From Durusdinium trenchii (taxonomy: Eukaryota > Sar > Dinophyceae > Suessiales > Symbiodiniaceae), in contig CAXAMN010022707.1 in assembly GCA_963970005.1 (NCBI GenBank), forward strand, positions 670,259 through 734,258: DNA of 64,000 nucleotides, written 5' to 3'. Shown here in pieces: positions 17,012 through 26,700 of this stretch. The notes beneath the pieces were generated by a model that was not told where the DNA came from, did not search any database, and worked only from the letters and a program-made list of their open reading frames with translations. The stretch's first letter is position 1. Each line of letters opens with the position of its first letter. The position numbers and the translations under genes were made by a program.

Positions 17012-18478
17012 ATGGTTGTGAGCACGGAGGCACTGAGTGAGATCCAGGCCAGTGTCACGCAGGCCCAAGATGGGCAACTTGTGCAAGCGATGCACAAGCT
17101 CATGAATGTGCTGGCCAAGCACGGTCTGGTCCGCACCACACAGTTGAGACCTGATGAAGTGGGGTGCCACCCCATGAACAGGGACGGATTTGGTTTGTCA
17201 CCCCATGACGTCCATGCACTTGTGGACGGTTTGTCGGAGGTTGGGTGGGACTCGAGAGAGACGAATCCAATTTGTGGGGAAATTTCAGATCCAGATCATG
17301 CCATGGTGCTAGGATTCAATGAAGCCTTGGTGACGAGTTCTCGGGGCCTCCTGCCGCCTGTCCAAGCAACCCAAATGCGGTATGCATCGTTGGCAAACTC
17401 ACATACGAATGCTGCCTTACGATGTTTGGCCCATGAAGTTGCACACATTGGGACAGAGTGTGCGCTGGTGCTTGAGGGCAGGCTCTCTATGGCCAGGGCC
17501 AAGAGCCATGACCCACAGTTTTTCAAGGCTGCGCAGGAGGGCATGGTTTGGAGGGTGATTGCGAGAGAAGCTCTGGAGATAGATGGCGTGGCCCAATTGA
17601 TCCAATCAGCTTCCAACACCAGTGGCCATTTACAAAGGGGAGAGCATGAATGGCAAATCTTGCTTCGCATGAAGAGCCTGATTGACAGGTCCACCCCTCC
17701 TCCAGAGTGGAGCCAGGTTCGGAAGGAGATCTGCAGAACCAAACCGGCTTGCATCGAGGCCACACCATACATGTACCAATTCCTCCTGAGATTCATGCAC
17801 AAGGAGCTCTTGGGAAAGGTCGAGGAAAGAATCAAGAAGAGTGTGAGCTCAAAGAAATCTTTGGGCGCAGACTTTTACATGGCCTTGAGTGGGAACTCCA
17901 AAGATTGGAAGGTGCAGGGTCTTTTGTTTCGGCATATGCTGCTGGCTCTGGCCTACACATCAGACAGGGTGCAGGCCAGCGATTGTCGGCGCATGCTGTC
18001 GAAGGATTTCAGCCCGAAACTCACCACCGCAGAAGAGATGTCTACCAAGATCTCGAAGATGTTGAAGAAGGCTGATGTCAAGGATAAGGGCACTGATGTA
18101 CAGGAAAAGTACGAAGCCTTCCAAGACTCTCTGGTGTTGCAAGCCTTGGAGAAGGTCAAGGCTACTCCAGAATCCGTGGCGTGTGAGTTGATGGATGAAC
18201 TTGAGGAGCTTCTCGGCACGCGGCTTTCCACCGAGTTCGATGATCATAGGAAGACCAGTTCCAGTGCACCTCCTGCAGGAAGCGCGGGTCCCTCAGCAGC
18301 TTCGCCGACCGGACAGTTTCAGCAAGAGTTTCATTTAGCATTTTTTTGTCGAATGATTGGAACAAAACGATCGTCGCGTAAGTGTTTACAACGGTGTCCT
18401 TTGGTGAGCAAATATGAAAACACTGTCATTAGAGTGCATTCCTTGCATTGTTCAGTCACAACTCTTTGTCAAAACTGA
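17012..18478 (+). CDS. unrecognised ORF A of the 15.7-kb element
   Basis: An ATG in CCATGG context opens 488 residues. I do not recognise a domain. The protein is largely helical and Lys/Glu-rich in its C-terminal half, with a DDHRKTSSSAPPAGSAGPSAAS linker. After about residue 440 the composition changes (HLAFFCRMIGTKRSS) in a way that suggests intron read-through; a splice near 18320 could join it to the next ORF at 18.49 kb. It is the first ORF of the element, all in the same direction. It might be a DNA-binding partner of the transposase, as CACTA elements often encode, but that is inference. Confidence 0.5.
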   Translation: MVVSTEALSEIQASVTQAQDGQLVQAMHKLMNVLAKHGLVRTTQLRPDEVGCHPMNRDGFGLSPHDVHALVDGLSEVGWDSRETNPICGEISDPDHAMVLGFNEALVTSSRGLLPPVQATQMRYASLANSHTNAALRCLAHEVAHIGTECALVLEGRLSMARAKSHDPQFFKAAQEGMVWRVIAREALEIDGVAQLIQSASNTSGHLQRGEHEWQILLRMKSLIDRSTPPPEWSQVRKEICRTKPACIEATPYMYQFLLRFMHKELLGKVEERIKKSVSSKKSLGADFYMALSGNSKDWKVQGLLFRHMLLALAYTSDRVQASDCRRMLSKDFSPKLTTAEEMSTKISKMLKKADVKDKGTDVQEKYEAFQDSLVLQALEKVKATPESVACELMDELEELLGTRLSTEFDDHRKTSSSAPPAGSAGPSAASPTGQFQQEFHLAFFCRMIGTKRSSRKCLQRCPLVSKYENTVIRVHSLHCSVTTLCQN

Positions 18479-18493
18479 AGGCTCCTGTTTCAT

Positions 18494-19369
18494 TTGATAG
18501 AAACTGCCGTCGCAAGTCTTTGTCAAAGCTTGAGGTTCCGTGAGTACGATGAGTTTGGGAAGCTGAAGGATGAGGCCGTGCTGGTGAGAGAACACGGTTT
18601 TGTCCAGGGCGCTTCGATTGTTCGAAAGAAGGACAAAGTCAGGGCCACAATTGAGAATGTGAAGGGCTCGAAGGTCAAATTGTCTTTGGACGCAGAGGAT
18701 GTTACTGGATACTTTGAGCTGTCGACCGGATCCTTTTTGAGAGGAGAGTGGAAAGTAGTCAAAAAACATCCTGAAACCGTGCAGTATGGTTTTGATGTGT
18801 TCTCCGGCCACACCGGGCTCAACTCAGATGCCATCAACAGCTTGTGTTCCAAGGGTGAGGTGGCAAGGCGCCTCATTGAATTGGAGAATCAGCACGCCAA
18901 AGTCCTTGAGGGGTTGAAACTCCAGGTGAAACCTTCCAAGACAGTTTTCTCCACCAAATCCTTTGCGAAGAACAAACTAGTTCTCATCCCATCAACGTGG
19001 AAGATTGAAACGAAGGAGACTGGCTCTGGCATTTCTCTTGGAACTATCAGAGGTGTGCCCTTGAGCCTTTTTCCCGCCTTCGTGCATTCCAAGGACGGTG
19101 ACTTGACTGATTCCTTCCTGCAGCCGTTTTGGATGGTGAAGAGGACCCATGTCCTTGAAGAGGCCAATTGTGAGATTCGCCCAGAGTTGCAGGGTTCAGA
19201 GAACAATTCAGTCAAAGTCCCATGTATGTACAACACAGTTGCTGTGAGTGACAGAGATGAGCTGGTTGTGTACGTGCCTCAAATGAAAGTGGACGATGAG
19301 CCAGAGGCCCTATCTCGCATTGAGGCCCCGCCCCCGGCCAAGCGTTTCAGAACCAAAGCCAAGGACTAG
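18494..19369 (+). CDS. unrecognised ORF B of the 15.7-kb element
   Basis: The frame stays open for 291 residues and probably begins at an acceptor rather than a start codon, since no ATG is near the left edge. The N-terminal part (FREYDEFGKLKDEAVLVREH, then KDKVRATIENVKGSKVKLSL) looks like a small beta-rich fold. The C-terminus is basic (PPPAKRFRTKAKD), a possible nuclear localisation signal. It lies about 150 bases after ORF A and may be exon 2 of the same gene. Function unknown. Confidence 0.5.
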   Translation: MIETAVASLCQSLRFREYDEFGKLKDEAVLVREHGFVQGASIVRKKDKVRATIENVKGSKVKLSLDAEDVTGYFELSTGSFLRGEWKVVKKHPETVQYGFDVFSGHTGLNSDAINSLCSKGEVARRLIELENQHAKVLEGLKLQVKPSKTVFSTKSFAKNKLVLIPSTWKIETKETGSGISLGTIRGVPLSLFPAFVHSKDGDLTDSFLQPFWMVKRTHVLEEANCEIRPELQGSENNSVKVPCMYNTVAVSDRDELVVYVPQMKVDDEPEALSRIEAPPPAKRFRTKAKD

Positions 19370-19799
19370 GGTGCTGGAGATGTCTCGACGACCCGCGCAC
19401 CGTTGAATGTTTGATCTTTTGCGGTCAAGACTTGAAGGAGCTGTGGCCTAGAAAAAACACGAGTGCACTGGGTCCTCAAATGTTCATGTGGGGTCTAAAG
19501 AAGTTTGGTGTGTCCATTGTTTTGCAACGCTGAGTCCAAACTGCAGTGTGCATGGTGCACAAACTGCTGTATGTGTCATTGGAGGCTGGTTGGCCGCATG
19601 ACTTTGAGCCGGGAACCTTGTGTGATAGACAGGGCCAATGAAGAAATGAAGACGTGTGAACAATGATTTCTTGACAGTAACTAGTGACAGTGTGATTGCA
19701 AGAACTGTTGGTGGGCGAGCTTGTCATCTTATACAGTAAAACAAGAGTTCTTGCTTGCTTGTGATGTCACCGCAAAGCTAAAGCTTCCTAAACCTTGGA
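19370..19799. other. non-coding spacer
   Basis: I see no ORF. TCTAAAGAAGTTTGGTGTGTCC near 19494 resembles TCTAAAGAAGTATGGTGTG at 30171, which again links the two parts of the element. Confidence 0.4.
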
Positions 19800-20684
19800 A
19801 TGTGTGTTGCAGAGTTTCTTGATCTGCAGGGCTTGTCGTATCTCAAGCTCGCACGTCTTGGCAGGGTCGAGTCACTCGACTCGCACACAGCTCTTAGACT
19901 GCCCATGGCCGACGATGCAGACAGTGAGATTGAAGTGGAGGAGACTGAGGGGAATCCCTTGGATCCAGCTTTCTTTGTCATGAAGCCGACATGGTGCCTC
20001 ACATCAGGAACAGTGAAGTGGTACCCTGAGATTGACACACAGGGAGGAGTGGATTTTGTGAGGCTGAGCAAATTTGATCGCCATTTTGTCAAGTTCTGTC
20101 TGCAGAGGCCCATGGATTTGTCTCGAGGTGTTGGCAGGTCGGCCAACAGCACCTTGTTTGAGGATCTGCTGTCTCTGAGAAAGACAGCCAGTGTCGCCTC
20201 AGTGAGTGCACAAATGGAGATGCCTGAAACAGAGGTGGATGACGCGGCAGCAATGACAAAACGCCGCAAGAAACGAGTGCGTGATGAAGATGTGTGCTTG
20301 GTTGATCCTGTCGTGACGATTTGGCTCCCAGAGCTTGAGTTCAAAGGTGAAACATTTCCTTCACGCGAAGTCAAGGTGCTGTTCGGGGTGAAGTCCAAGG
20401 CACTGTGGATGGAGTTGAGCCATGACAATCTCACGTACATGCGCGCGTTGGTTCAGAAGGGTGAGGGACAAGCTCCTGCGCGGAAGAAGCGGAGCTCGCC
20501 AAAGAAGAAGCTTCGACGTGGGAAGCCTTTGAGCCCGTCACCAAAGAAAAAACGAAGGAATTCATTTCCTGAAACCCAGCTCTATGAGGATGAGCCCACT
20601 CTGCCCAAGAGCCCTGAGTATGTGGAGGTGCCCAGCACTCAGGTCGACCCCAGCCTCCATCATTTTGATGTTAGCAGTAGTTAG
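19800..20684 (+). CDS. unrecognised ORF C of the 15.7-kb element
   Basis: The ORF is open over 294 residues; the left edge is probably an acceptor near 19812 (TTGCAG). There is an acidic stretch (DDADSEIEVEETEG), a conserved-looking core (SGTVKWYPEIDTQGGVDFVR), two clusters of basic residues (TKRRKKRVRDED, and ARKKRSSPKKKLRRGKPLSP) and an acidic tail. The basic clusters fit nuclear localisation and DNA binding. I recognise no family. Confidence 0.5.
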   Translation: MCVAEFLDLQGLSYLKLARLGRVESLDSHTALRLPMADDADSEIEVEETEGNPLDPAFFVMKPTWCLTSGTVKWYPEIDTQGGVDFVRLSKFDRHFVKFCLQRPMDLSRGVGRSANSTLFEDLLSLRKTASVASVSAQMEMPETEVDDAAAMTKRRKKRVRDEDVCLVDPVVTIWLPELEFKGETFPSREVKVLFGVKSKALWMELSHDNLTYMRALVQKGEGQAPARKKRSSPKKKLRRGKPLSPSPKKKRRNSFPETQLYEDEPTLPKSPEYVEVPSTQVDPSLHHFDVSSS

Positions 20685-20699
20685 GCCTGTTTCACAGAG

Positions 20700-20890
20700 G
20701 CCTTTGAGTGGGTTTTTGAAAGGGCATGGATCCCTCGAGTGTGGCGAGCACTGATGTATGGCCCTGCTAGGAAAATTGCGAGCACTGTTGTTTTGGCCCT
20801 GCTTTGAGGTTTGAATTGCTGTCAATGTAATCAAGTTCTAACTCACCCGGTCAGTGGCGAACTGGGAGTGGCACTGGGCACTAAAGCAGG
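20700..20890 (+). repeat. duplicated exon-start segment, copy 1
   Basis: Contains GCGAGCACTG and GGCCCTGCT units and then GTCAGTGGCGAACTGGGAGTGGCACTGGGCACT. The same arrangement occurs at 26530-26700, where the last part begins an ORF. The two are in direct orientation, 5.8 kb apart. Confidence 0.7.
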
Positions 20891-21631
20891 CAGACGTTAG
20901 ATCACTGGCCATACACAGGTACCTTTGCATTCCGTGTCGTTCACCGTGCCGTGAGGTTGTAACCTACCATTGGCGTCGTTCTGCAACTGTCGGGGCCCTC
21001 AACTGCTTGATTTTTAGATGTTTTAGATGTCGACCAGAAGGGGAAAAGCTTGCTTGATTTTGAGTAGGTATTGAACGCTTTCAAACGTTGTATCAATCTT
21101 TGGAGTGTCAATGATTGTGGTCCAAACTTGAAGACTCATTAAAGTTTTGAGCACATTGGGACAGTAGTTTTGAGCACATTGGGACAGTTGCGCATCAACC
21201 TTATTGCACGTCTGCTCAAGACGGATGCCATGTTTGGCATGGGCCAACTTGGCATGGCATGGTTTCATGTCTTCATGTGATGATACATGTATGACGTGAT
21301 ACATGTGCCATTGTATGATGTGTATGAGCCTATACCAGTGCACAGGTACCTCCAATGATTCCAACGATTAGCCTCCAAATACTCCACTCCTGTTCAACAC
21401 GCCCGATGTCCTTATAGGATACCTCATTAACGACTGCGCCAGAATTCATATACTCACACATTCCCACGAGTGCCAGGTCCACTATACAACTTCACACCAC
21501 CACTCACGATGCATCCAAACGTTCACAGTTCATCACAGTTCATCACAGTTCCCTCAACCACAGTTCATCACAGTTCCAATTTCCACACATTCCACACTTG
21601 GCGGCACACCCCAATTCGATCTGAGCTGCGC
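20891..21631. other. non-coding spacer
   Basis: I recognise no gene. Short tandem duplications are present: TTTTGAGCACATTGGGACAGT twice near 21147-21185, and GTTCATCACAGTTC several times near 21526-21570. Confidence 0.5.
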
Positions 21632-22378
21632 ATGGCGGAGGGATCCATGGCAGCCACCCAGAATGTGAAGAAGCGTCACGCGGACGCTGGTGGCGGCGTT
21701 CTTCAGCAGAAGAGGCGGAAGAAGGTGGATGACAAGCAGGCCGACCTGCAGCCGCACGAGCTCAAGGACTTCCAGAAGCCCGGCGACGCCCTCAAGATCC
21801 TCGCAAAGCCGGTGAGGGAGAAGGCAGAGGCGGCGGAGCCGGATCCGCTGGCTGAGGCCATGGAGATCTGGGCGGAGGAAGCGGAGCTGGGTGACTACAT
21901 CCAGCGGCATGGTGAAGGTGGTGGAGAGAAGGGCACAAGGCCCAAGATGGTGAAGAAGAAGGAGGAGGCCATGAAGGCCGAGGAGGCGGTGGAGCAGGTG
22001 CAGGTGGAGCCGGAGGAGGAGATCGTCGACGACAACGGCGATGAGGGCCGCGAGGAGGAGGATCAAGAAGACGATCAGGAGGTGGAGGCCGATGAGATGA
22101 ATCATGGCTGGAAGCGCCATGATGACACCGCCCCATGGCGACGCGATGGCAAAGGGAAGTGGGGCGGTGGCGGTGGCTGGCAGCATGGTGGCTGGCAGCA
22201 TCGTGGGTGGCAGCAGCGCAACAAGCCACACTGGGCGCAGCACGGCTGGCGCCAGAACAAAGGCCAGGGCAAAGGCCACCGAGATGAGTGGGGAGGCGAA
22301 TACGTCGAAGGAGGATACCGCGATGTGGCCGGCAACTTCTACCCGTACCCTGGAATGTATATAGAACCTTTCAACTGA
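21632..22378 (+). CDS. unrecognised ORF D, charged and Gly/Trp/His-rich
   Basis: The ATG at 21632 gives 248 residues. The N-terminus has basic clusters (KKRH and KRRKK, a probable nuclear signal). The middle is very acidic (EEEIVDDNGDEGREEEDQED), and the C-terminal third is repetitive GGGGGWQHGGWQHRGWQQ, ending in a Gly/Tyr-rich stretch. The composition is that of an intrinsically disordered nucleic-acid-binding protein, like RGG-type proteins. No enzymatic domain is seen. Confidence 0.5.
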   Translation: MAEGSMAATQNVKKRHADAGGGVLQQKRRKKVDDKQADLQPHELKDFQKPGDALKILAKPVREKAEAAEPDPLAEAMEIWAEEAELGDYIQRHGEGGGEKGTRPKMVKKKEEAMKAEEAVEQVQVEPEEEIVDDNGDEGREEEDQEDDQEVEADEMNHGWKRHDDTAPWRRDGKGKWGGGGGWQHGGWQHRGWQQRNKPHWAQHGWRQNKGQGKGHRDEWGGEYVEGGYRDVAGNFYPYPGMYIEPFN

Positions 22379-22500
22379 CTGTTTGTCACATTGTTCAACA
22401 GCCCCGCAACTTCAATGAGCCGTTAGTCCGAACCTTTTCAACTGTTTGACTGTTTGTCACATTGTTCAACAGCCATGCACCATTGATGAGCCGTAGTTCA
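22370..22500 (+). repeat. tandem repeat after ORF D
   Basis: Two copies of a unit of about 70 bp containing GACTGTTTGTCACATTGTTC, followed by AACAGCC and a TGAGCCGT end. A related unit with TTCAACAAACAA appears twice at 22850-22980. Confidence 0.75.
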
Positions 22501-22589
22501 ACGACCTATAGATGTTTAACCTGTTCAACGAGCCTGGAGGCCCTGTAGCTACGAGCCTTTTCATCAGGGCCCTGTCATCTTCGTTCGAT

Positions 22590-22805
22590 CGTCTCAGGTA
22601 TGGCAGCGGCCGCACTCGCAAGCGCACGCCGGGCAAAGGATGGCAGGCTCGGCAGAAGGAGCAGGAGCAGGGCGGCAAAGCAAAGGGCAAGGACAAGACC
22701 GGCGGCGATGGTGGCTGGAGCGCCGCCCTATCGGCGGTGCAGGATTTGGCTCGGGTGGCACGGCGGGTGGTGGAAGGCAAACACCAGGCCTCATCTGACA
22801 GCTAG
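22590..22805 (+). CDS. possible second exon of ORF D gene
   Basis: The frame RTRKRTPGKGWQARQKEQEQ continues GGKAKGKDKTGGDGGW and ends with VARRVVEGKHQASSDS before a TAG. Its Gly/Lys/Gln-rich composition is like ORF D. There is no start codon close to the left edge, so an acceptor would be needed. The alternative frame is equally open, so this is tentative. Confidence 0.3.
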   Translation, partial: RLRYGSGRTRKRTPGKGWQARQKEQEQGGKAKGKDKTGGDGGWSAALSAVQDLARVARRVVEGKHQASSDS

Positions 22806-22844
22806 ATGGCTAGAGGTGAAAAGGTGCTGAGGTGAAACCTAGTT

Positions 22845-22980
22845 CAACATAGTTCAACAAACAACTGTTGGCCATTCCATCAAATTGTGTTCGATCTTGA
22901 CCATAGGCCTACATAGTTCAACAAACAATTGTTTGCCATCCCAGCAAATTGTGTTCGAGCTTGGCCATACGCCTTCCACC
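22845..22980 (+). repeat. 72-bp tandem repeat
   Basis: Two copies of a unit with CATAGTTCAACAAACAA, then TGTTYGCCAT, AGCAAATTGTGTTCGA and GGCCATA. The copies differ at about ten positions. Confidence 0.75.
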
Positions 22981-23599
22981 ACAGCGCGCGACATCATGAC
23001 ATGATATGAGTGGCTGCCTGGTACGAGCGACTTGGAGGCGCATCGCCATTTAAAGTTACAATGTTAATGCTTCGCACTTCTCTACAGCATGGAATGGCTC
23101 CATGCCAGGCAGCCAACAGAATATGCAATGTATGCGCATCACATCATCCACTGGACATCAGGTCCATCCAACCCTCCATGAACTCCAACTCCAACAGTAC
23201 AAGTCCCAGATGTCTCGGGGGGTGAGTGGTGCAGTTTGAAGGACTTGGACTTGAAGGACTGCGCACACCTTTTCTCATCTGCACAACACCGCTCTCGACC
23301 TGCCACTGTCTCGCGTGGTGAGGTACACCCATTCTCCATAGCTCAAACCTCAAACAACCCCTCAAGTACTCCGCATCTGCATAGGTGATCTGAAGGTGAG
23401 ACAGAGCGGTGGTGGCAGCACAGGCCACGTGTCATGCCAGGGAGGTTGGATTGAAGGTTCACGTGTATGCTTGTATCTAGGTGGGTTGAGCAGCATTTCA
23501 CATCAGGGTGATTCAGTGGTATCGACATGTTTCAAAACATAATCATCACAGTACACGTGTCCTCAAATCGACACGACAATCGTTGGGGACCCAGGGTGG
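22981..23599. other. non-coding spacer
   Basis: I recognise no gene or larger repeat. Confidence 0.45.
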
Positions 23600-23955
23600 C
23601 CAACATTTATCGATAAAATAATTGCGTGAATCCAGGACTAAACAACATTTATCGTTCCGATAAATGAATCAGGGCTGACCCAACTTTATCGCTCCGATAT
23701 TTTTGTGGAAACCAGGGTGTCCAAACTTTATCGGTACGATAAATTTGTGAATGAAGGATATACAAAATTTATCGCTACGATAAATTTTGGAATTTAAAAC
23801 TGTCCAAAATTTATCGCTACGATAAATTTTAGGATCCAGGATTGCTCAAAATTTATCGTCCCGATAAATTTTGCATCAGGACTGCCCAAAATTTATCGCC
23901 CCGATAAAAATTGGGAATCCAGAGTGTTCAAAATTTATCGTTACGATAAATTTTG
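23600..23955. repeat. palindromic hairpin array, nine units of about 42 bp
   Basis: Nine palindromes of the form TTTATCG-NNN-CGATAAA start at 23606, 23648, 23685, 23727, 23768, 23810, 23852, 23892 and 23934 (spacing 37-42 bp). The first lacks a loop and shares the central CG; the third has a degenerate right arm. The 3-base loops vary (TTC, CTC, GTA, CTA, CTA, TCC, CCC, TTA). In later units the stem is extended by flanking AAAA/TTTT to 11 bp. Spacers keep a GGAATCCAGGAYTG core. Confidence 0.95.
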
Positions 23956-24787
23956 GATTCTGTTGGTCACCAGAGGTTTCCAATGAAACTTTGAGAACAC
24001 CTAGTTTCAGGTCCATTTTGAGTGAGCCATCCAACCTCCAACTGGATCACACAATGCCTGCCGCGCATGGCGCGTAAAAAAAAGGCGGTTACTGCAGCAC
24101 GTACGTCGTGGAGGGGACCTGTGTTGTGGATGTTTCCAACATGGCAATTTCATCCTTTTTGAACGAACTGTGACGAGTTTTCACGAGAGTTTGCACTGGA
24201 GGGTTGTCACTAAGTTTCCTCAATGAGTTCAATGTGTTGCTCCTGCACCGTGCCCAGGCCTGACCTTTGCACACTTTGGAGGCTGGAGGGCCGGCTTCGA
24301 CAGTGAGTGAACGCTAGCGCTACGACGTACCAAGATACAGTTGGACAAGATGGCTTGTTGGCCTTACATGTGTAGGCCTGTGTAGGCTAGTGCTGTAAAC
24401 TGCTGTGCACAACAGGTTCATTTGGGTATGTCTGAGCTGTTTTCTTTTGTCGATGCTCTGATGAATCAACGCTGTCAACCTCGCTTTGCAAACCACGCCT
24501 GTGTCAGGTGTGCTTGAGCTGGGATTGGACTGGGAGTGTGGCTCTCGGAGCAGTTCTTTTGACTTGCGCACGCATCCGCATTTGACTGAAGCAGTGCGCT
24601 CATTTGGTGCAGTCGCAACTGTGGAACTTGTGCAGTCTAGCGATGTCAGGTTCGTGTATACGTACCCTATAGCAGGGTCTATTGTACTCGCTGGGGGGAG
24701 GCTGTAGGCAGGGCTTTGCACACGGCTCGCCAGCAGCTTTGAACGTTCAATATCTGTGACCTCCCTAATCCCAGTGCGAGCTGCTCC
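23956..24787. other. non-coding spacer
   Basis: I recognise no gene. Open frames on both strands are short and unconvincing. Confidence 0.4.
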
Positions 24788-25213
24788 ATGGCACTTGGCC
24801 TGAGTGAGGGACGGTGGCAATACAAGGCGCTCAAACGCCGATCTTCGGCAGATGCCTGGTGGGATGTGCCCGGAGGCTGGTGCCGCTTTGGGCCCGAACA
24901 GAGTGAGAAGGTTAGCAAGGCTTATGAAAACAAGCAGGTGGACGCCAGCTTGATGCTTCAAATGCATCCCAACGTCAGTTACAAATTTACTGTGCATGAG
25001 CTCTGCGAGCCCCACGGCATGATCATGACTTCAACCTACAACGGTGGCAAAGGCGCCACAATATGGATCTACTGTAAGCCCGTGAAGCCCGTGCTAGCCA
25101 CACTGGATATGTTGGAACAAGATGGGATGATGGCCTATACCTTTACCAACGCATTGACTGGGACCTGGTTTCTCACAGTCTTTAGAAATGGTATCATTTT
25201 CGATATTGCGTGA
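24788..25213 (+). CDS. unrecognised ORF E, possibly WWE-like
   Basis: The ATG at 24788 gives 141 residues. The pattern W-x-Y (RWQYKALKRR), a second aromatic cluster (AWWDVPGGWCRFGPEQS), EKVSKAYENKQ, YKFTVHEL and MIMTSTYNGGKGATIWIY resembles the order of conserved residues in WWE domains, which bind ADP-ribose and occur in ubiquitin and PARP proteins. The match is by eye and weak. The C-terminal 40 residues show no motif. The gene lies inside the 15.7-kb element, in the same direction as the others. Confidence 0.4.
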   Translation: MALGLSEGRWQYKALKRRSSADAWWDVPGGWCRFGPEQSEKVSKAYENKQVDASLMLQMHPNVSYKFTVHELCEPHGMIMTSTYNGGKGATIWIYCKPVKPVLATLDMLEQDGMMAYTFTNALTGTWFLTVFRNGIIFDIA

Positions 25214-26035
25214 TAGTTGAGAGGTCCCATAATGTTCAATTCTCTGTCATAAAATTCCAAAGGTCCCAGAGGGTGCAATTATGGACCACTCAGGCTTGGC
25301 TCTGGCGAGATCGATCCAGAAGAAACCGTGGCCAGCGTCTACAGCAGGTTCCAAACCGCACTCAAGGAGCCGAAGGTGCGGTCCACGTGGGATGTCAGCA
25401 TGTCCAAGTTCGTCTGGCGGACCAAAAAGGTGCTCAACTCGAATATGAAAGTGCGAAACCTTTATTTGAAAAAGTGAGCCTGTCGACGAGCAGATTTCCT
25501 ATGATCATTTGGTGCTGTCGACATGGCAAGAGCACAAAGCCTTGCGGCAAAGAAGCCTTGGATGTGAAAACATTGAAAACGTTTTTTGAGACGCGATGGT
25601 CCGATCATGACAAAAAGAGTGGAGTTGCTGACGCGTGGAAGCTCTTTGTTTCTTACTTTGTTCAACTACTGCGTTTTGAGTTCTCAGCGATACATCACAG
25701 GGTTTGAAGCTGCTTGTGATTTGATTTGCTGAGAGTGACGTTTTGGAATGCTTTTGAGAGGGCTTGTCATTTGATTTGTTGAGAGTGACGCTTTGGAATG
25801 CTTTTGAGAGTGGTGCCGTGATCGAAGTGGTGTTTACCTTTCATGCATGCTGTTCACACGTTTGCAATCACGAGTTTGCAACATAAAGAACATGCGCGCA
25901 GGGCTTGTCGTGCATAAGCTCGCCCTAGCATGAGCAGGGCCTATGCATACCGGCTCGCTCATGTGCCACTATCACTATATGGCCCACAGTTTTGATAGGA
26001 TTTGAGAGGGGGCGGTGTTGCCCCAGACCGCGTTC
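25214..26035. other. non-coding spacer with tandem repeat
   Basis: Near 25708-25812 a unit of about 62 bp (TTGATTTGYTGAGAGTGACG, then YTTTGGAATGCTTTTGAGAG) is repeated twice. I recognise no gene in the remainder. Confidence 0.55.
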
Positions 26036-26542
26036 ATGACCGCTGTGGAACAGCTTGCCGCTGGGCTGGAGGAGACTGCCGCATTCCTCGGCGCCCAAAA
26101 GGGCTTGGACTGCTTCAAGACAGTCCTGGAGCAGCAATGCGCTGCTTTGCTGCGGCGGTGCGAGCTGTTGCCTCCCATGTCGCCGGGGGAGGCAAGTGGC
26201 CTGATTCAGAAGGTCACGGCATCAAGTATCAGCCTGATGTCTCCAGACTGGACTTCAAAGGCCGTGCTGGCGATCGGTGCGCGGGTTGCAGCACACAGTG
26301 GTGGTGCTTCCAAAGCTGCGCGGGCAAAGCAGCAAATGACCAACTTCAGTGCGTACTTGTCTGTCAAGGATGTGGAGCTCTTGGAAAACAACAGCATTAG
26401 CAACTATGCCAAGCTCGATGTTGTAGCCAATCGAATGGTGAGGATTGGCTTGGACCTGCCGACTGAGACATCAGCCGGCCACATCCTAAAGCTGCTTGGC
26501 TTTGTGTTTAGTAAAGGGTTCATAAGTGCGAGCCATGTGTAG
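26036..26542 (+). CDS. unrecognised ORF F of the 15.7-kb element
   Basis: From the first ATG (26036) the ORF has 168 residues and is mainly helical (TAVEQLAAGLEETAAFLGAQ; SGLIQKVTASSISLMSPDW). No domain is recognised. It ends just before the duplicated segment at 26530-26700 and may be spliced to the next ORF there. It could be the first exon of the gene that continues at 26.67 kb. Confidence 0.4.
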   Translation: MTAVEQLAAGLEETAAFLGAQKGLDCFKTVLEQQCAALLRRCELLPPMSPGEASGLIQKVTASSISLMSPDWTSKAVLAIGARVAAHSGGASKAARAKQQMTNFSAYLSVKDVELLENNSISNYAKLDVVANRMVRIGLDLPTETSAGHILKLLGFVFSKGFISASHV

Positions 26543-26700
26543 GCCCTGCTGTATTTCGAACAGACTGCGAGCAGCGATGTACATTGCATGCCCTGCTTTG
26601 AAAACTGCGAGCACTGATGTAGGCCCTGCCTTTCTCAATGTTACATTTAAACTCACCTAGGGTCAGTGGCGAACTGGGAGTGGCACTGGGCACTGGCAAG
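26530..26700 (+). repeat. duplicated exon-start segment, copy 2
   Basis: Matches 20700-20890 in order and orientation, including GTCAGTGGCGAACTGGGAGTGGCACTGGGCACT. The G after GTCAG at 26666 is a plausible exon start for the following ORF. Confidence 0.7.

Noticed and set aside
21554-22279. 241-residue Leu/His-rich minus-strand frame
   Set aside because: It mirrors the charged and Gly-rich plus-strand ORF D. The Leu runs come from reading CTC/CTG complement of GAG/CAG codons.
23600-23955. CRISPR-like array (repeats at regular spacing)
   Set aside because: Here the palindromes are constant and the spacers are similar to each other as well, with only three loop bases changing. That is a tandem satellite, and the genome is eukaryotic.
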